The translations under genes were made by a program, and so were the position numbers. Below the pieces are notes generated by a model, which saw only the letters and a list, made by a program, of their open reading frames with translations, searched no databases and had not been told where the DNA came from. A stretch of DNA of 64,000 nucleotides from Tsuneonella deserti (GTDB lineage Bacteria; Pseudomonadota; Alphaproteobacteria; Sphingomonadales; Sphingomonadaceae). This document shows positions 34,885-45,445 of this stretch, piece after piece (the first letter of the stretch is position 1; each line of letters starts with the position of its first letter). The DNA lies in the NCBI RefSeq assembly GCF_014644315.1, contig NZ_BMKL01000001.1:1995001-2059000 (forward strand), in the 5' to 3' direction.

Positions 34885-35477
34885 CCCGCTGCCCTCATTA
34901 GCGCCACGCGGATGAGATCGCCTTCCGCCGCGCCCTCGCCCAGTTCCTCGATCGCGCGGGCGACGGCGGCGGCGGCGACGGGGGGCTTGAACCCGAGGTT
35001 CTGCAGGGCGCTAACCGCGTCGGCGCTGGCTCCGCCCTTCGGCAACGGTGCCGCCATTCCGCCAGCGGCAGGCAGCGCGCCTGCCTTGTCCTTCAGCTCG
35101 TTGACGATGCGGCTGGCGAGCTTGGGTCCAACGCCCTGAGCCCGCGCCACGGTGGCGGCATCCTGCGCGGCGCAGGCGCGCTGCAGCTCGTCGGTGCCGA
35201 GGGCGGAGAGAATCGCCAGCGCAACCTTGCTGCCAACTCCCTGCACCTGCGTGAGCAAGCGGAACCAGTCGCGTTCCCCGGCCGTGGCGAAGCCCAGCAG
35301 GCGCATGTCGTTCTCGCTCACCTGCAGGTCGGTGAAGAGCGTGCACGCCTCTCCCGCTTCGCCCAGGGCGGCGAGCGTCTTGGACGAGCAGTGGACGAGG
35401 TAGCCGACGCCCGCGACGTCGATCACCGCCCAGTCCACACCGGTTTCGTCGAGCAGGCCCCGAAGTTTCGCAATCAT
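34881..35477 (-). CDS. ruvA: Holliday junction DNA-binding protein RuvA
   Basis: Tetrameric protein that binds four-way junctions and loads RuvB. It has 198 residues. The N-terminal OB domain ([20 protein letters not shown]) is followed by helix-hairpin-helix motifs ([31 protein letters not shown]) and a C-terminal domain that contacts RuvB ([23 protein letters not shown]). The start at 35477 gives the canonical N-terminus; the frame remains open upstream without conservation. It is the first gene of ruvA-GFA-ruvB. The 296 nt between it and divergent aroC hold no gene I can support. Confidence 0.96.
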   Translation of the reverse strand: MIAKLRGLLDETGVDWAVIDVAGVGYLVHCSSKTLAALGEAGEACTLFTDLQVSENDMRLLGFATAGERDWFRLLTQVQGVGSKVALAILSALGTDELQRACAAQDAATVARAQGVGPKLASRIVNELKDKAGALPAAGGMAAPLPKGGASADAVSALQNLGFKPPVAAAAVARAIEELGEGAAEGDLIRVALMRAAG

Positions 35478-35773
35478 ATGGCGCGCTTGGCAATCATGAT
35501 TTGTTCCTGCCCCACCGGAACGGGTTTGACCAGCGCCGAGCGCGCTTCGTCCGCAGGCCCGTTTGTTGGAGCCATGGACCGCATGGACCACTGTCCTGGA
35601 GAAGAAAAATCCGACTCTCCGATCCCCCAATCCCGGGACCGGCGGAAGGGCGAAGGATCGGCATCGCGCATCCTTGGCGAATTGGCCGGAAGTAGGAAAA
35701 CCTTGGCCCGGCAAAGAACCTCGTCCGCGCGCGATGCTCGACACCGCTCGGGGATTGCGCAAATGAGGCGAAC

Positions 35774-36856
35774 ATGAGCTGGAACACCTTCGGCCGCGTG
35801 CTGCGCATGACCACCTGGGGCGAGAGCCACGGGCCCGCGCTCGGCGCGGTGCTCGACGGGTGCCCGCCCGGCCTCTCGCTGGCGGAAGGCGACATCCAGC
35901 CGTGGCTCGATGCTCGGCGGCCGGGGCAGAACAAGTTCACGACCCAGCGGCAGGAACCCGATCCGGTCCGCATCCTCTCCGGCACGTTCGAGGGCCAAGA
36001 CGGCACACAACGCACGACCGGAACCCCGATCAGCCTGATGATCGAGAACGTGGACCAGCGATCGAAGGACTATTCGGAAGTCGCCCGGGCATACCGCCCC
36101 GGCCATGCCGATTACGCCTACGACGCCAAGTACGGCTTTCGCGACTATCGCGGCGGCGGGCGCTCGTCGGCGCGCGAGACGGCGGCGCGGGTGGCGGCGG
36201 GCGCGGTGGCGCGACTGGTCATCCCCGAAGTCACGATCGAGGCCTACGTGGTCGAAATCGGCGGCGACTCGATCGACCGCGCGAGGTTCGACGCGGCCGA
36301 AATCGCCAACAACCCCTTCTGGTGCCCCGATCCGGCCGCGGCCGCGCGCTGGGCGCAGGCGGTGGACGAGGCGCGGCTCGCCGGATCATCCCTCGGCGCG
36401 GTGGTCGAATGCGTCGCGCAAGGGGTCCCCGCCGGCTGGGGCGCGCCGATCTATGCCAAGCTCGATGCCGATCTGGCGGGCGCGATGATGGGCATCAACG
36501 CGGTCAAGGGCGTGGAAATCGGTGATGGCTTCACCGCGGCGCGCCTGTCCGGTGAGCAGAATGCCGACCCGATGCGGCCCGGCGGCGGCCCGCCGGTCTT
36601 CCAAGCGAACCACGCTGGCGGCATCGCCGGTGGCATCTCGACCGGTCAGCCTGTGGTGCTGCGGGTGGCGTTCAAGCCCACCAGTTCGATCCTCACCCCG
36701 GTCGAAACCATCGACCGCGAGGGCAACGCGACCGAAATCCGCACCAAGGGTCGCCACGATCCCTGCGTGGGGATCCGCGGCACGCCGGTAGTCGCGGCGA
36801 TGATGGCGCTGGTGCTGGCCGACCACAAGCTGCTGCACCGGGCGCAGTGCGGCTGA
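35774..36856 (+). CDS. aroC: Chorismate synthase AroC
   Basis: Last step of the shikimate pathway: EPSP to chorismate using reduced FMN. The 360-residue length is typical. All three family signatures are present: [18 protein letters not shown] near the start, [21 protein letters not shown] centrally, and [20 protein letters not shown] near the end. Flavin-contacting [14 protein letters not shown] is also intact. It lies downstream of a non-coding divergent gap shared with ruvA and is probably monocistronic. Together with pheA and the aromatic aminotransferase in this window it covers part of phenylalanine/tyrosine synthesis. Confidence 0.97.
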   Translation: MSWNTFGRVLRMTTWGESHGPALGAVLDGCPPGLSLAEGDIQPWLDARRPGQNKFTTQRQEPDPVRILSGTFEGQDGTQRTTGTPISLMIENVDQRSKDYSEVARAYRPGHADYAYDAKYGFRDYRGGGRSSARETAARVAAGAVARLVIPEVTIEAYVVEIGGDSIDRARFDAAEIANNPFWCPDPAAAARWAQAVDEARLAGSSLGAVVECVAQGVPAGWGAPIYAKLDADLAGAMMGINAVKGVEIGDGFTAARLSGEQNADPMRPGGGPPVFQANHAGGIAGGISTGQPVVLRVAFKPTSSILTPVETIDREGNATEIRTKGRHDPCVGIRGTPVVAAMMALVLADHKLLHRAQCG

Positions 36857-36953
36857 CGCCGGGATTATTGTCGCGAAGTTCCAATAGATCGATGTGATTT
36901 GCGAATAACTTTCTTGCCAGTCTGAACCCCACAGAACTGCAGCGGAAAGTTTC

Positions 36954-38009
36954 ATGCCGAACTTGATCGACGTCTTTGCCAACGACAGCCCTCGCTCATG
37001 CGCGAAAGTGCGATCGAGCGGGTCGCCAAGGCTGATTTTGTCGCTGGCGTTGCTTTTTGCCGGGACGATTGGCGGGGCTGGTCCCGTGGCGGCGCAGGAC
37101 GTGGTCGAAATGCAGCTCAGCGCGGCGGCAAGGGAGTGCCGGCCGTCCGAAGTATCGGCCCTGTTGGCGAAGGGCGCGGACGTGAACTCGGTGAACTCGG
37201 GCGGCTACACGCCCCTCATGCTCGCTGCGGGCGAGGGATGCATCGAAGCGGTCAAGCTGCTGATCGCGGCCGGTGCCGATACCGGCGCGGCACATCCAAC
37301 GTTCGGCACCGCGACGGCTCAGGCGAAGATGAACCGGCAGGCGAAGGTGCTGGCTCTGCTGGAAGGTGGCGTCCGGTCCGGGCCGACGCCCGCTACGCCG
37401 CCTTCGGCACCTCCAACCGAAAAGACGAATAGCGGAGCGACGGCCAGGGAAGCGAACTTCGCGGCAGGTTCCTCCAGGTGGCCGGCGATCGGTCATTACC
37501 AGGTGGGGCAGAACGTCATCTATTCGGGCAGTGGCGGCAAGACCTGGGATCGCGGCGTCATCAAGGACATCGATCCCAAGTACGGCTACAGCATCGTCGA
37601 TGGCCCAAGCGGCAGCTACAGCAATTACTTCGTCGTAGCGCCGGAGCGCGAGCCTTTCTGGACTTCGTACTTCGTTGGCGACTGGCGCATCAGCGTGCCC
37701 GTCGCGACGGGCTTGCTGACGGACGGGCGCAATGTCTACCGCACCGTCAGTGGGGGGATGCGACTGCCGCCACTGCGGATTTCCGCCGACGGCACTTATA
37801 GCTGGCGGGTCCAGACTTCGTCTGGGGCAAGGACGATCCGTGGGCAGTGGAAGCCCAATCCGGTGGCACCCGGCGTGATCCTCGAGAATGGCGAAAACGA
37901 CGCAGACTGGCTTGTTTACAACAACACCGACGCGCTCAGCACTCTGGGAGAGACGATCATCCTCTCCAGCGATTGCTGCACGCATTACGATGGCTCACGC
38001 CTGAAGTGA
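36954..38009 (+). CDS. Exported ankyrin-repeat protein with an unknown beta-rich C-terminal domain
   Basis: A protein of 351 residues. A long N-region precedes the hydrophobic signal helix (LILSLALLFAGTIGGAGPVAAQD, about residues 27-48), so the true start may be later or the leader unusually long. Ankyrin repeats at about 55-130 include GADVNSVNSGGYTPLMLAAGEG and KLLIAAGADTG. A proline/threonine linker (about 138-150) leads to a region of about 190 residues rich in aromatic residues and Gly (VGQNVIYSGSGGKTWDRG, YFVGDWRISVP). The latter looks like a Tudor/SH3-like segment followed by a beta-barrel-like domain. I recognise no family for it. Confidence 0.72.
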   Translation: MPNLIDVFANDSPRSCAKVRSSGSPRLILSLALLFAGTIGGAGPVAAQDVVEMQLSAAARECRPSEVSALLAKGADVNSVNSGGYTPLMLAAGEGCIEAVKLLIAAGADTGAAHPTFGTATAQAKMNRQAKVLALLEGGVRSGPTPATPPSAPPTEKTNSGATAREANFAAGSSRWPAIGHYQVGQNVIYSGSGGKTWDRGVIKDIDPKYGYSIVDGPSGSYSNYFVVAPEREPFWTSYFVGDWRISVPVATGLLTDGRNVYRTVSGGMRLPPLRISADGTYSWRVQTSSGARTIRGQWKPNPVAPGVILENGENDADWLVYNNTDALSTLGETIILSSDCCTHYDGSRLK

Positions 38010-38086
38010 GTTACCAAATTTCGTGTTGAGCCCTCCCGTCAGGGAGCGGCAGTTTTCATAAATTCCGCGCGAGTGATTGAAAATTT

Positions 38087-38120
38087 CGATGCTCGCAATC
38101 GCAACAATCGGCTTTGTTGC
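38087..38120 (+). promoter_or_regulatory. Inverted repeats upstream of ahpC, possible redox-regulator operator
   Basis: CGAT-N7-ATCG (38087-38101) is followed directly by GCAACAA-N6-TTGTTGC (38101-38120), about 65-95 nt before the ahpC start. A 4-7-4 tetrad spacing recalls LysR-type sites such as those of OxyR, but the bases do not match the ATAG/CTAT consensus. No oxyR gene is in the window. Confidence 0.35.
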
Positions 38121-38183
38121 ACTGCAATAATGCCTATCTGCCCCTCGTCAGTTTCACACCCTTCACGCGAGGAGAATTTACGC

Positions 38184-38750
38184 ATGGGTATCGTCGGCAG
38201 CCAGATCCAGCCGTTCACCGCCACCGCCTTCCAGGCCGGCAAGGACTTCTTCCAGGTCACCGACGGCGACGTCGCCGGCAAGTGGGCCGTATTCTTCTTC
38301 TATCCGGCGGACTTCACGTTCGTCTGCCCGACCGAGCTCGAAGACCTCGGCGAGCATTACGCGATGCTGCAGAAGCTGGGCGTCGAAGTCTATGCCGTCA
38401 GCACCGACACGCATTTCAGCCACAAGGCCTGGCATGACACCAGCGACAAGATCGGCAAGCTGCAGTTCCCGTTCCTGGGCGATCAGAACCACGTCCTCGC
38501 CCGCAACTTCGGCGTCCTGCGCGAAGGCCAGGGCCTGGCCGACCGCGGCACCTTCGTGGTTGATCCCGATGGCGTGATCCAGCTGGTCGAAATCACCAGC
38601 GAAGGTGTCGGCCGCAATGCCAACGAGCTGGTGCGCAAGATCCGCGCGGCCCAGTACGTCCGCAACAACCCCGGCCAGGTCTGCCCTGCCGCCTGGGAAG
38701 AAGGCGAAGAGACACTGGCGCCGAGCCTCGATCTCGTCGGCAAGCTCTAA
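38184..38750 (+). CDS. ahpC: Alkyl hydroperoxide reductase subunit C (AhpC peroxiredoxin)
   Basis: A typical 2-Cys peroxiredoxin of 188 residues that reduces hydrogen peroxide and organic peroxides. The peroxidatic Cys48 is in [14 protein letters not shown] and the resolving Cys167 is in GQVCPAAW. The start [11 protein letters not shown] at 38184 has a GAGGAG ribosome binding site; an open extension upstream covers the inverted-repeat region and is not coding. ahpF follows after 150 nt across an intercistronic hairpin, so AhpC is probably made in excess of AhpF. Confidence 0.97.
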   Translation: MGIVGSQIQPFTATAFQAGKDFFQVTDGDVAGKWAVFFFYPADFTFVCPTELEDLGEHYAMLQKLGVEVYAVSTDTHFSHKAWHDTSDKIGKLQFPFLGDQNHVLARNFGVLREGQGLADRGTFVVDPDGVIQLVEITSEGVGRNANELVRKIRAAQYVRNNPGQVCPAAWEEGEETLAPSLDLVGKL

Positions 38751-38806
38751 GCACTACCAACTTTTTACCGGGGCGCCTTCCCCCTCCTCTGGCGTCCCGG
38801 CAAAAG

Positions 38807-38875
38807 CCCGAGCCTTGCTCGGGTCGCTGGAAGGCCCGGGGCCAAATCCCCCTCGAAGCAGCTCCGGGCCTTTTT
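38807..38875 (+). terminator. Intercistronic hairpins between ahpC and ahpF (partial terminator)
   Basis: Two hairpins lie in tandem: CCCGAGC/GCTCGGG with a 3 nt loop (38807-38823), and AAGGCCCGG (38831-38839) / CCGGGCCTT (38864-38872) followed by five T (38871-38875). The second is terminator-like. ahpF starts only 26 nt later, so read-through must supply its message unless a promoter lies inside. Confidence 0.65.
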
Positions 38876-38900
38876 CCCCTTTTTCAATCGAAGGATCACC

Positions 38901-40490
38901 ATGCTCGACGCAGCGATGCAGACCCAGCTCAAGAACTACCTCGCCAACCTGCGCGAGCCGATCGAGCTCGTCGCATCGCTGGGTGACGATGCGAAGTCGG
39001 CCCAGACGCGCGACCTGCTGAACGAGATCGCTGCGCTGCACGAGATGGTCAGTGCCAGTTTCGACGGTGATGACGATCGCAAGCCCAGCTTCGTGATCCG
39101 CCGCGCGAGCGATCCGGCCCGCTGGGTGCGCTTCGCCGGGCTGCCGATGGGACACGAATTCACCTCGCTCGTGCTCGCGCTGCTATGGGCCGGCGGACAT
39201 CCGCCGAAGGTCGATCCCGAAACGCTTGAGCAGGTCCGCAATCTCGAAGGCGATTTCGCGTTCGAGATGTATTTTTCGCTCTCGTGCCACAACTGCCCGG
39301 ACGTCGTGCAGGCGCTCACCCTGATGGCGCTGGAAAACCCGCGCGTGACCGCCACCCTGATCGAAGGCGGCGCCTACCAGGCCGAAGTCGAGCAGCGCGG
39401 CGTGCTCGCGGTGCCCGCGACCTTCCTCAATGGCGAGCCGTTCTGGAACGGCAAGATGGAGCTGGCCGAAATTCTCGCCCGGCTGGACACCGGCGCTTCC
39501 GCCAAGGCGGCGGCGAAGCTGTCCGAAAAACCGCCGTTCGAAGTATTGGTGATCGGCGGCGGCCCTGCCGGCGTCGCCGCGTCCATCTACACCGCGCGCA
39601 AGGGCTTCACGACCGGCATTGCCGCGGAACGCTTCGGCGGTCAGCTCAACGATACGCTCGGGATCGAGAACCTGCCCGGCACCGCCTATACAGAGGGACC
39701 GAAACTCGCGGGCGAACTCAAGGGGCAGGTCGAGGCGAACGGGATCGAGCTCATTAACCTCGCCGCGGCCGAGCGGCTCGAGCCCGCGCGGCAGGCGGGC
39801 GGGCTGCACTCCGTCCATTTCGCAGGCGGCGGCACGCTCAAGACCCGCAGCCTGATCCTCGCGACGGGCGCGCGCTGGCGCAACCTCGGCGTGCCGGGCG
39901 AGGCGGAGTACCGAAACAAGGGCGTGGCATATTGCCCGCACTGCGACGGCCCGCTTTTCAAGGGCAAGCGGATCGCGGTGATCGGAGGCGGCAACTCGGG
40001 CGTCGAAGCGGCGATCGACCTTGCCAAGATCGTCGGTCACGTCACCTTGATCGAATTCGATGCCAGGCTGCGCGCCGACGCGGTGCTGCAGGCCAAGCTG
40101 CAGAGCATGGGCAACGTCGATATCCTCACCGGCGCGCAGACCACCGAAGTGCTCGGCGAGAACGGCCGGGTCAGCGGGCTCAAGTGGAAGGACCGCACTT
40201 CCGGCGAAGAGCGTGAAATCGCGCTCGAAGGCGTGTTCGTGCAGATCGGCCTTGTCCCCAACACCGAATGGCTGAAGGACAGCGGGCTGGAGCTCTCGCC
40301 CCACGGGGAGATCGTCACCGACGGCGAGGGGCGCACAAACGTTCCGGGCGTGTTCGCCGCGGGCGATGCGACGACCGTGCCCTACAAGCAGATCGTCGTG
40401 GCGATGGGCGAAGGATCGAAGGCCGCGCTCTCCGCGTTCGACTACCTGATTCGCACCGAGGCGCCCGAGGATATTGCTCAGGCGGCATGA
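38901..40490 (+). CDS. ahpF: Alkyl hydroperoxide reductase subunit F (AhpF)
   Basis: NADH-dependent flavoprotein that regenerates AhpC, 529 residues. The N-terminal tandem thioredoxin-like domain (about 1-195) has its redox centre at [10 protein letters not shown]. The thioredoxin-reductase-like part has the FAD motif [16 protein letters not shown], the active-site [11 protein letters not shown] and the NAD motif [15 protein letters not shown]. The final FAD segment is [15 protein letters not shown]. It sits directly downstream of ahpC with which it works. The C-terminal residues continue to QAA without a membrane segment. Confidence 0.97.
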   Translation: MLDAAMQTQLKNYLANLREPIELVASLGDDAKSAQTRDLLNEIAALHEMVSASFDGDDDRKPSFVIRRASDPARWVRFAGLPMGHEFTSLVLALLWAGGHPPKVDPETLEQVRNLEGDFAFEMYFSLSCHNCPDVVQALTLMALENPRVTATLIEGGAYQAEVEQRGVLAVPATFLNGEPFWNGKMELAEILARLDTGASAKAAAKLSEKPPFEVLVIGGGPAGVAASIYTARKGFTTGIAAERFGGQLNDTLGIENLPGTAYTEGPKLAGELKGQVEANGIELINLAAAERLEPARQAGGLHSVHFAGGGTLKTRSLILATGARWRNLGVPGEAEYRNKGVAYCPHCDGPLFKGKRIAVIGGGNSGVEAAIDLAKIVGHVTLIEFDARLRADAVLQAKLQSMGNVDILTGAQTTEVLGENGRVSGLKWKDRTSGEEREIALEGVFVQIGLVPNTEWLKDSGLELSPHGEIVTDGEGRTNVPGVFAAGDATTVPYKQIVVAMGEGSKAALSAFDYLIRTEAPEDIAQAA

Positions 40491-40544
40491 CCCTTCGCCG
40501 CGTCACTTGCACGGGCCGCCGGTAATCGCCCGGTTCGCTTGAAC

Positions 40545-40562
40545 AATCGCACTTAATCGATT
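40545..40562 (+). promoter_or_regulatory. Inverted repeat upstream of katG
   Basis: AATCG-N8-CGATT (40545-40562) lies about 75 nt before the katG start. The half-site resembles the ATCG elements in front of ahpC, suggesting a shared peroxide-responsive regulator. This is speculative. Confidence 0.3.
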
Positions 40563-40600
40563 GGACGAATAACCCGAACGGCGGCATTCTCTCCTTCTGA

Positions 40601-42847
<2,247 letters not shown>

Positions 42848-42869
42848 TCGGACGAACCGCTTGAACGTA

Positions 42870-42901
42870 AAAGGCCCCTGGCATCGCTGCCGGGGGCCTT
42901 T
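42870..42901. terminator. Bidirectional terminator after katG
   Basis: AAAGGCCCCTGGCA pairs with TGCCGGGGGCCTTT around a TCGC loop (one T-G pair), with A and T runs on both sides. It serves katG and the convergent small membrane protein gene. Confidence 0.85.
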
Positions 42902-42923
42902 CTCGTTGGCACGAGGAGGACGC

Positions 42924-43229
42924 TTATTTCATCGCGACCAGCACCACGCCCGCAATCACCACCGCGGCGGCGATGATCCACGCCAGCGCGTTCATCGCAT
43001 CCCTCGTGCCGAGCCGGTCGAGGTGATCCGCGCGGAACTGCGCATATTGAGGCGCGATCCTTTCGTTACTGGCGAGCATTCCTACGTCGAGCGCGGATGC
43101 CTCGCGCATGAACCATGACTTGAGCGCACGGAGCTCTTCATCGGAGATTCCGGGATAGCGCGCGAGCACGCTTTCGATCGGCGCGAGGCCGCCTTCGTGG
43201 CGCGGCGCGCCACTGTCTTCATATGACAT
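42924..43229 (-). CDS. Small C-terminally anchored membrane protein of unknown function
   Basis: A 101-residue protein. A hydrophilic, mostly helical region (SVLARYPGISDEELRALKSWFMREASALDVGML) ends in a single transmembrane helix (ALAWIIAAAVVIAGVVLVAM), making it a probable tail-anchored protein with the bulk in the cytoplasm. I recognise no family by name. The ATG at 43229 is preceded by a GGTAAG element; the longer upstream frame is antisense noise. It is 50 nt downstream of another small gene on the same strand. Confidence 0.75.
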   Translation of the reverse strand: MSYEDSGAPRHEGGLAPIESVLARYPGISDEELRALKSWFMREASALDVGMLASNERIAPQYAQFRADHLDRLGTRDAMNALAWIIAAAVVIAGVVLVAMK

Positions 43230-43279
43230 TGTCTTACCTTGATCTTTCGTTTGGAACGAGGCCCGCGAAGGGCGGAAGA

Positions 43280-43636
43280 TCAGGCAGCGGGGGGACCTGT
43301 TGCAGGGCTTGCCGGCCGCAGTTCGAGCGAGAGGTGATGCAGCGGGTCGGCAGGCGCCTGGAAGATCTGCCGGGCGGCGTGGGCCAGCCGCGGCTGTGCA
43401 AGAGCCAGTGCCAGGGGGGGCGGCGGCAGCGGGTCCGGCTGGACCTGCGGACGCGGTTCCGCAAGCTGCGCGCGGCGCGCCACCACCGCGACTTCGGCGG
43501 AACTCGCGCTGAACGCGGGTCCCTTGTCCGGAGAAACCGGCAACGGCTGGGCCGGCGTGGCCTGCAGCGCGACCACGGCGAGCAGCAGGCTCGCCACGAC
43601 GCGCAGGCGCAACAGGGAAGGAAGAAACCCGGCCAT
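43280..43636 (-). CDS. Putative small exported proline/alanine-rich protein
   Basis: A 118-residue reading frame. It begins with a basic N-terminus and a hydrophobic stretch (RLRVVASLLLAVVALQATPAQP) that looks like a signal peptide cut near residue 30. The mature part is low-complexity, rich in Pro, Ala and Leu (VQPDPLPPPPLALALAQPRL). No family is recognised, and the ribosome binding site is weak. It is supported mainly by its signal-like start and by its place upstream of a real gene on the same strand. It could be spurious. Confidence 0.45.
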   Translation of the reverse strand: MAGFLPSLLRLRVVASLLLAVVALQATPAQPLPVSPDKGPAFSASSAEVAVVARRAQLAEPRPQVQPDPLPPPPLALALAQPRLAHAARQIFQAPADPLHHLSLELRPASPATGPPAA

Positions 43637-43692
43637 CCGGTTCGCCTAGCACAGCGGGGCGGCGGAAAAAGGGCGCCCCCGTAAGATGGCGA

Positions 43693-44775
43693 TCAGGGCA
43701 CCACGGTGGTGAACAGGTATACGCCGAATATCACCAGGTGCACCATGCCCTGCAGAATGGTCGTGCGCCCGGTGGCCAGCGATTGCGTGGTGACCAGCAG
43801 GCTGAGCAGGAGCAATGCGGTCCCCTTCGCGCCCAGCCCCAGCGCTATCGGCAGGTCCTGGATAATTGACAGCACGGCCACGGCGGGGATGGTCAGTCCG
43901 ATCGTCGCCAACGCCGAACCCAGCGCGAGGTTGAGGCTCGTCTGCACCCGGTTGGCGAGCGCAGCGCGGGTGGCGGCGACGCCTTCCGGGAGCAGCACCA
44001 GCGCGGCGATGATCACGCCGACTATCGCCCGCGGCGCGCCGAGCGATGCCACCGCCGCCTCGACCGGGTCGGAAAGCTCCTTGGCCAGCAACACCACGGC
44101 GCCAAGGGTCACCAGCAGCAGAACAGCGGATGCCAAGGCCGCGCGACCGCTCGGCGCTTCGGCATGGGCGTCCTCGTCCACCGCTAGATGACGTGGCGGG
44201 AGGAAATAGTCCCGGTGCCGCACCGTCTGCACGGTAACGAAGGTGCCGTAGAGGATCAGCGAGACGACCGCGACGAAGGCGAGCTGCTCGGGCGAGTAGA
44301 CCGGCCCGGCCTCGCTGACCGTGTAATTGGGCAGTACGAGGCTGAGGACGGTGAGCGCAGTCAACGTGGCGAGCGTGGCGGCTACCCCGGTGTGCTGGAA
44401 CGACTGCTCGCGGTGCTTGAGCGCGCCGATCAGTAGACAAATGCCGATCAGTCCGTTCAGGATGATCATCACCGCCGCAATCACCGTGTCGCGCGCCAGC
44501 GTGGCCGCGGCTTCTCCGGCGCCGCTCATCAGCGACACGATCAAACCCACTTCGATGATCGTCACGGCAAGCGCGAGGATCAGTGTGCCGAACGGCTCCC
44601 CCACCTTGTGGGCGATGACTTCGGCATGGTGGACGGCTGCCAGCACGGCGAGGACGAGCGCCAATCCGCTAACCACGGGAGAGACGGTCCAGGACCAGAG
44701 GATCCCAAGCACCGCCCAAGCGACGAACGGGGCGACGGTCGGCCAGTGGCGCATCAGCAAGTGCATCGTTGCCAC
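43693..44775 (-). CDS. chaA: Calcium:proton antiporter ChaA (CaCA family)
   Basis: An integral membrane exchanger of 360 residues with about eleven helices. The two alpha-repeats of the cation exchanger fold carry the acidic motifs GTLILALAVTIIEVGLI in the first half and VGVIIAALVLLPEGVAATRAAL in the second. An acidic cytoplasmic loop (AVDEDAHAEAP) separates them. ChaA-type proteins expel Ca2+, and sometimes Na+ or K+, in exchange for protons. Several Met codons at the start (44775, 44766, 44754) leave the N-terminus slightly uncertain. It lies downstream of the Smr gene with a 46 nt gap. Confidence 0.88.
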   Translation of the reverse strand: MATMHLLMRHWPTVAPFVAWAVLGILWSWTVSPVVSGLALVLAVLAAVHHAEVIAHKVGEPFGTLILALAVTIIEVGLIVSLMSGAGEAAATLARDTVIAAVMIILNGLIGICLLIGALKHREQSFQHTGVAATLATLTALTVLSLVLPNYTVSEAGPVYSPEQLAFVAVVSLILYGTFVTVQTVRHRDYFLPPRHLAVDEDAHAEAPSGRAALASAVLLLVTLGAVVLLAKELSDPVEAAVASLGAPRAIVGVIIAALVLLPEGVAATRAALANRVQTSLNLALGSALATIGLTIPAVAVLSIIQDLPIALGLGAKGTALLLLSLLVTTQSLATGRTTILQGMVHLVIFGVYLFTTVVP

Positions 44776-44821
44776 AGTAGCGAAGCGGGCTTGTCGATCA
44801 ACGCCCGGCCAAGTCTCCTTC

Positions 44822-45445
44822 TCAGCCGTGCTTCCTGAGGATGAGATAGAGCGCTCCCTCGCCCCCGTGCCTCCGGTGCGCGCTTCGCACAGCGGCTATG
44901 CTCGCCCCATGAGGCCCGGCAGCGAGCCAGTCGAGCAACTTGGCGCGGATCGCTCCACGGCGGTCCGCCCGGTCGGCCGGGTCCACGGGTCGAGGTTTGC
45001 CGGCGATGACCAGCACCACTCGCGCGCCGAGCGCACGCGCCTGCGCGAGGCCGGCATCCAGCCGGTCGTGCGCCTGGTCGAGCGTGTGGCCGTGCAGATC
45101 GAGGGTGAAGTCCGGCTCGATCGAGCCTGAGCGGAATCGTCGGTCCCAATGGGAGTCAAGCCCGCCGCGCGGCGACGAAGGAAGGGGAGCCCCCCTGGCT
45201 GCGTCTGTCACTGCCTTCGCCGGACGAGCCGCGCGAGCCGATCGCGCCGTCTCGAGCGCCTTGGCCAAGTCAATCCGGGTCGGAGCCGGTGCGGGCGTAA
45301 GCGCGGGTGCAGGTGCGGGCATAGGTTCGGGACGGGGAGCAGGCTTCGCCTTGCGTGGGCGGAGCGATGCCAGCGGGCGCACCGTCCGCGAGACTTTGGC
45401 CCAGGCCTCGGACTCCTCCGCGCTCAAGCCGCGCGGGGGTTTCAC
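44822..45445 (-). CDS. Smr/MutS2-C domain protein
   Basis: A 207-residue protein. The first 110 residues are a disordered region rich in Pro, Ala and Arg (RPEPMPAPAPALTPAP). The C-terminal Smr domain (about 120-205) has the DLHGHTLDQAHDRL motif, the active-site-like GKPRPVDPADR region and the ending GGEGALYLILRK. Smr domains bind or nick nucleic acids; bacterial stand-alone forms act in ribosome rescue or have unknown roles. The start is GTG at 45445, overlapping the MltA stop (GTGA), so it is translationally coupled to mltA. Confidence 0.87.
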   Translation of the reverse strand: MKPPRGLSAEESEAWAKVSRTVRPLASLRPRKAKPAPRPEPMPAPAPALTPAPAPTRIDLAKALETARSARAARPAKAVTDAARGAPLPSSPRGGLDSHWDRRFRSGSIEPDFTLDLHGHTLDQAHDRLDAGLAQARALGARVVLVIAGKPRPVDPADRADRRGAIRAKLLDWLAAGPHGASIAAVRSAHRRHGGEGALYLILRKHG

